Source: Candidatus Thalassarchaeum sp.
GTDB taxonomy: Archaea; Thermoplasmatota; Poseidoniia; Poseidoniales; Thalassarchaeaceae
NCBI GenBank assembly: GCA_016777225.1
Contig: JADHRW010000006.1
Span: 34,618 to 98,617, forward strand
DNA: 64,000 nucleotides
Direction of reading: 5' to 3'
Shown here: positions 63,485 through 64,000 of the stretch, piece by piece
Layout of the letters: each line of letters opens with the position of its first letter
Numbering within the stretch: position 1 is the stretch's first letter
Program-made: the position numbers and the translations under genes
Notes under the pieces: generated by a model
What the model saw: only the letters and a program-made list of their open reading frames with translations
The model's database searches: none
Told to the model about the DNA's origin: nothing

Positions 63485-63849
63485 ATGAAGGTAAATACCA
63501 TCCTCCTGAATCTAATCTGAAGAGATTGGAGATTAGAAGTCCACTCACTCAAGGAAGAAGAGCTTGGGGCTATATCTCAAATGATAGGAAATTGATTATG
63601 AGTGATGATGGAGATGTTTGGGTACGTCATAGCCCAGAAGATGTGTTTGGGTCAAAAGAAGCTGCTAGAGAATTTGCAAAGGAACAGAAATTTAGACCCC
63701 CTCCAAATATAAGAGCAGGATCTCCATATGATATTGCGCCTTATACAGAACATTGTTGTAGAGTAATTGCAAATAAGCCACTTGATAATTCTCTATCTTC
63801 TAGACTAGTAAGATGGATGCTTAATTCGAAATATGTGGAGAAGTTTTGA
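63481..63849 (+). CDS. Unknown protein linked to the HNH gene
   Basis: 122 residues, ATG overlapping the HNH stop as ATGA, so translation is coupled. There is no known motif. The first half has LTQGRRAWGYISNDRKLIMS, perhaps a short beta domain. The middle has EDVFGSKEAAREFAKEQKF, a helix. The end is basic and helical (SSRLVRWMLNSKYVEKF). It may be a partner or inhibitor of the nuclease; that is inference from position only. Confidence 0.5.
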   Translation: MNEGKYHPPESNLKRLEIRSPLTQGRRAWGYISNDRKLIMSDDGDVWVRHSPEDVFGSKEAAREFAKEQKFRPPPNIRAGSPYDIAPYTEHCCRVIANKPLDNSLSSRLVRWMLNSKYVEKF

Positions 63850-63867
63850 TAGAGAAAAGGGTACCCT

Positions 63868-64000
63868 CTAGTTACTATCTGCTGTTTCAGTAGATGGCTT
63901 CTTGAAAACAAGCACAATTCCTGAACCTACAATCAGCAACCCCCCAATCCAGTCTGCCATGCTCAGAGTCTGTTGAAGATATGAACCCGTAGAAAGTCGC
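63868..64000 (-). CDS. EamA/DMT-type transporter, C-terminal fragment at window edge
   Basis: On the minus strand, 44 codons run from the right edge to a stop at 63868-63870. They include TLSMADWIGGLLIVGSGIVL, then VFKKPSTE. The last helix of DMT/EamA permeases ends in this way. The rest is outside the window. It converges on the HNH operon with 18 bases between. Confidence 0.5.
   Translation of the reverse strand, partial: RLSTGSYLQQTLSMADWIGGLLIVGSGIVLVFKKPSTETADSN

Larger units (their letters stand above)
62853..64000. mobile_element. Possible left end of a tRNA-targeted integrated element
   Basis: A tRNA 3' fragment with CCA marks the left side. To its right are short genes with 4-base overlaps, strong Shine-Dalgarno sites and an HNH nuclease, unlike the host genes. 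No integrase is visible, and the right end would lie beyond the window. The extent is inferred. Confidence 0.35.

Overview
The window reads as a compact, AT-rich chromosome segment of a free-living, aerobic archaeon. Archaeal information-processing genes are present: RadA, Hel308, RNA polymerase subunit K, an initiator tRNA-Met, the wyosine enzymes TYW1 and TYW2, and a Cgi121-like KEOPS subunit. They sit beside genes typical of aerobic bacteria: heme A synthase, heme O synthase, tryptophan 2,3-dioxygenase, UvrC, oligoribonuclease and MsrA. Large membrane-anchored secreted proteins and peptidases are also present. This mix fits marine Thermoplasmatota of the Marine Group II (Poseidoniales) type. 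That assignment is inferred from gene content; no rRNA gene is in the window.

Layout. 1-3550: an FtsX-type ABC permease (cut by the left edge) and its ATPase with an added zinc ribbon. 3565-8802: TYW1, a LURP-one-like protein, IMP dehydrogenase, MsrA and two unknown membrane proteins. 8792-17132: an MFS exporter, oligoribonuclease, a SprT-like metalloprotein, an S15-type hydrolase, TYW2 and a large anchored secreted protein. 17142-26329: UvrC, a winged-helix/NTPase regulator, two stand-alone RAM-domain proteins and a 1548-residue beta-helix surface protein with a ten-G tract. 26331-36181: two glycosyltransferases, an AI-2E-type permease, thiamine pyrophosphokinase, an M29-like protein lacking metal ligands, a membrane-anchored double winged-helix regulator, a beta-propeller lipoprotein and dihydroorotase. 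36290-43229: initiator tRNA, RadA, an M3 peptidase, Cgi121, Hel308 and a thioesterase. 43314-54752: an aspartoacylase-like protein, a subtilase with calcium-binding repeats, a LeuA-like synthase, CtaB, CtaA, RpoK, thiolase and tryptophan dioxygenase. 54869-62798: an acetyltransferase, RqcH, an alpha/beta hydrolase, a repeat-tailed membrane protein, a Nudix/metallo-beta-lactamase fusion, an aldo/keto reductase and small membrane proteins.

From 62853 to the right edge the character changes. A 29-base 3' fragment of a tRNA gene, including CCA, is followed by four short plus-strand reading frames linked by 4-base stop/start overlaps. Two of them have strong Shine-Dalgarno sequences, one encodes an HNH nuclease, and a run of six 11-base units (five with GGCC) precedes it. 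I read this as the left end of an element integrated at a tRNA. It is the best candidate here for something undescribed, but only about 1 kb is visible.

Functional links: TYW1 and TYW2 act in tRNA-Phe wyosine modification. CtaB and CtaA make heme A for an aa3-type oxidase. Secreted peptidases, the M3 peptidase and the S15 hydrolase suggest use of external protein. No stretch over 300 bases lacks a gene; many converging genes touch or overlap at their 3' ends.
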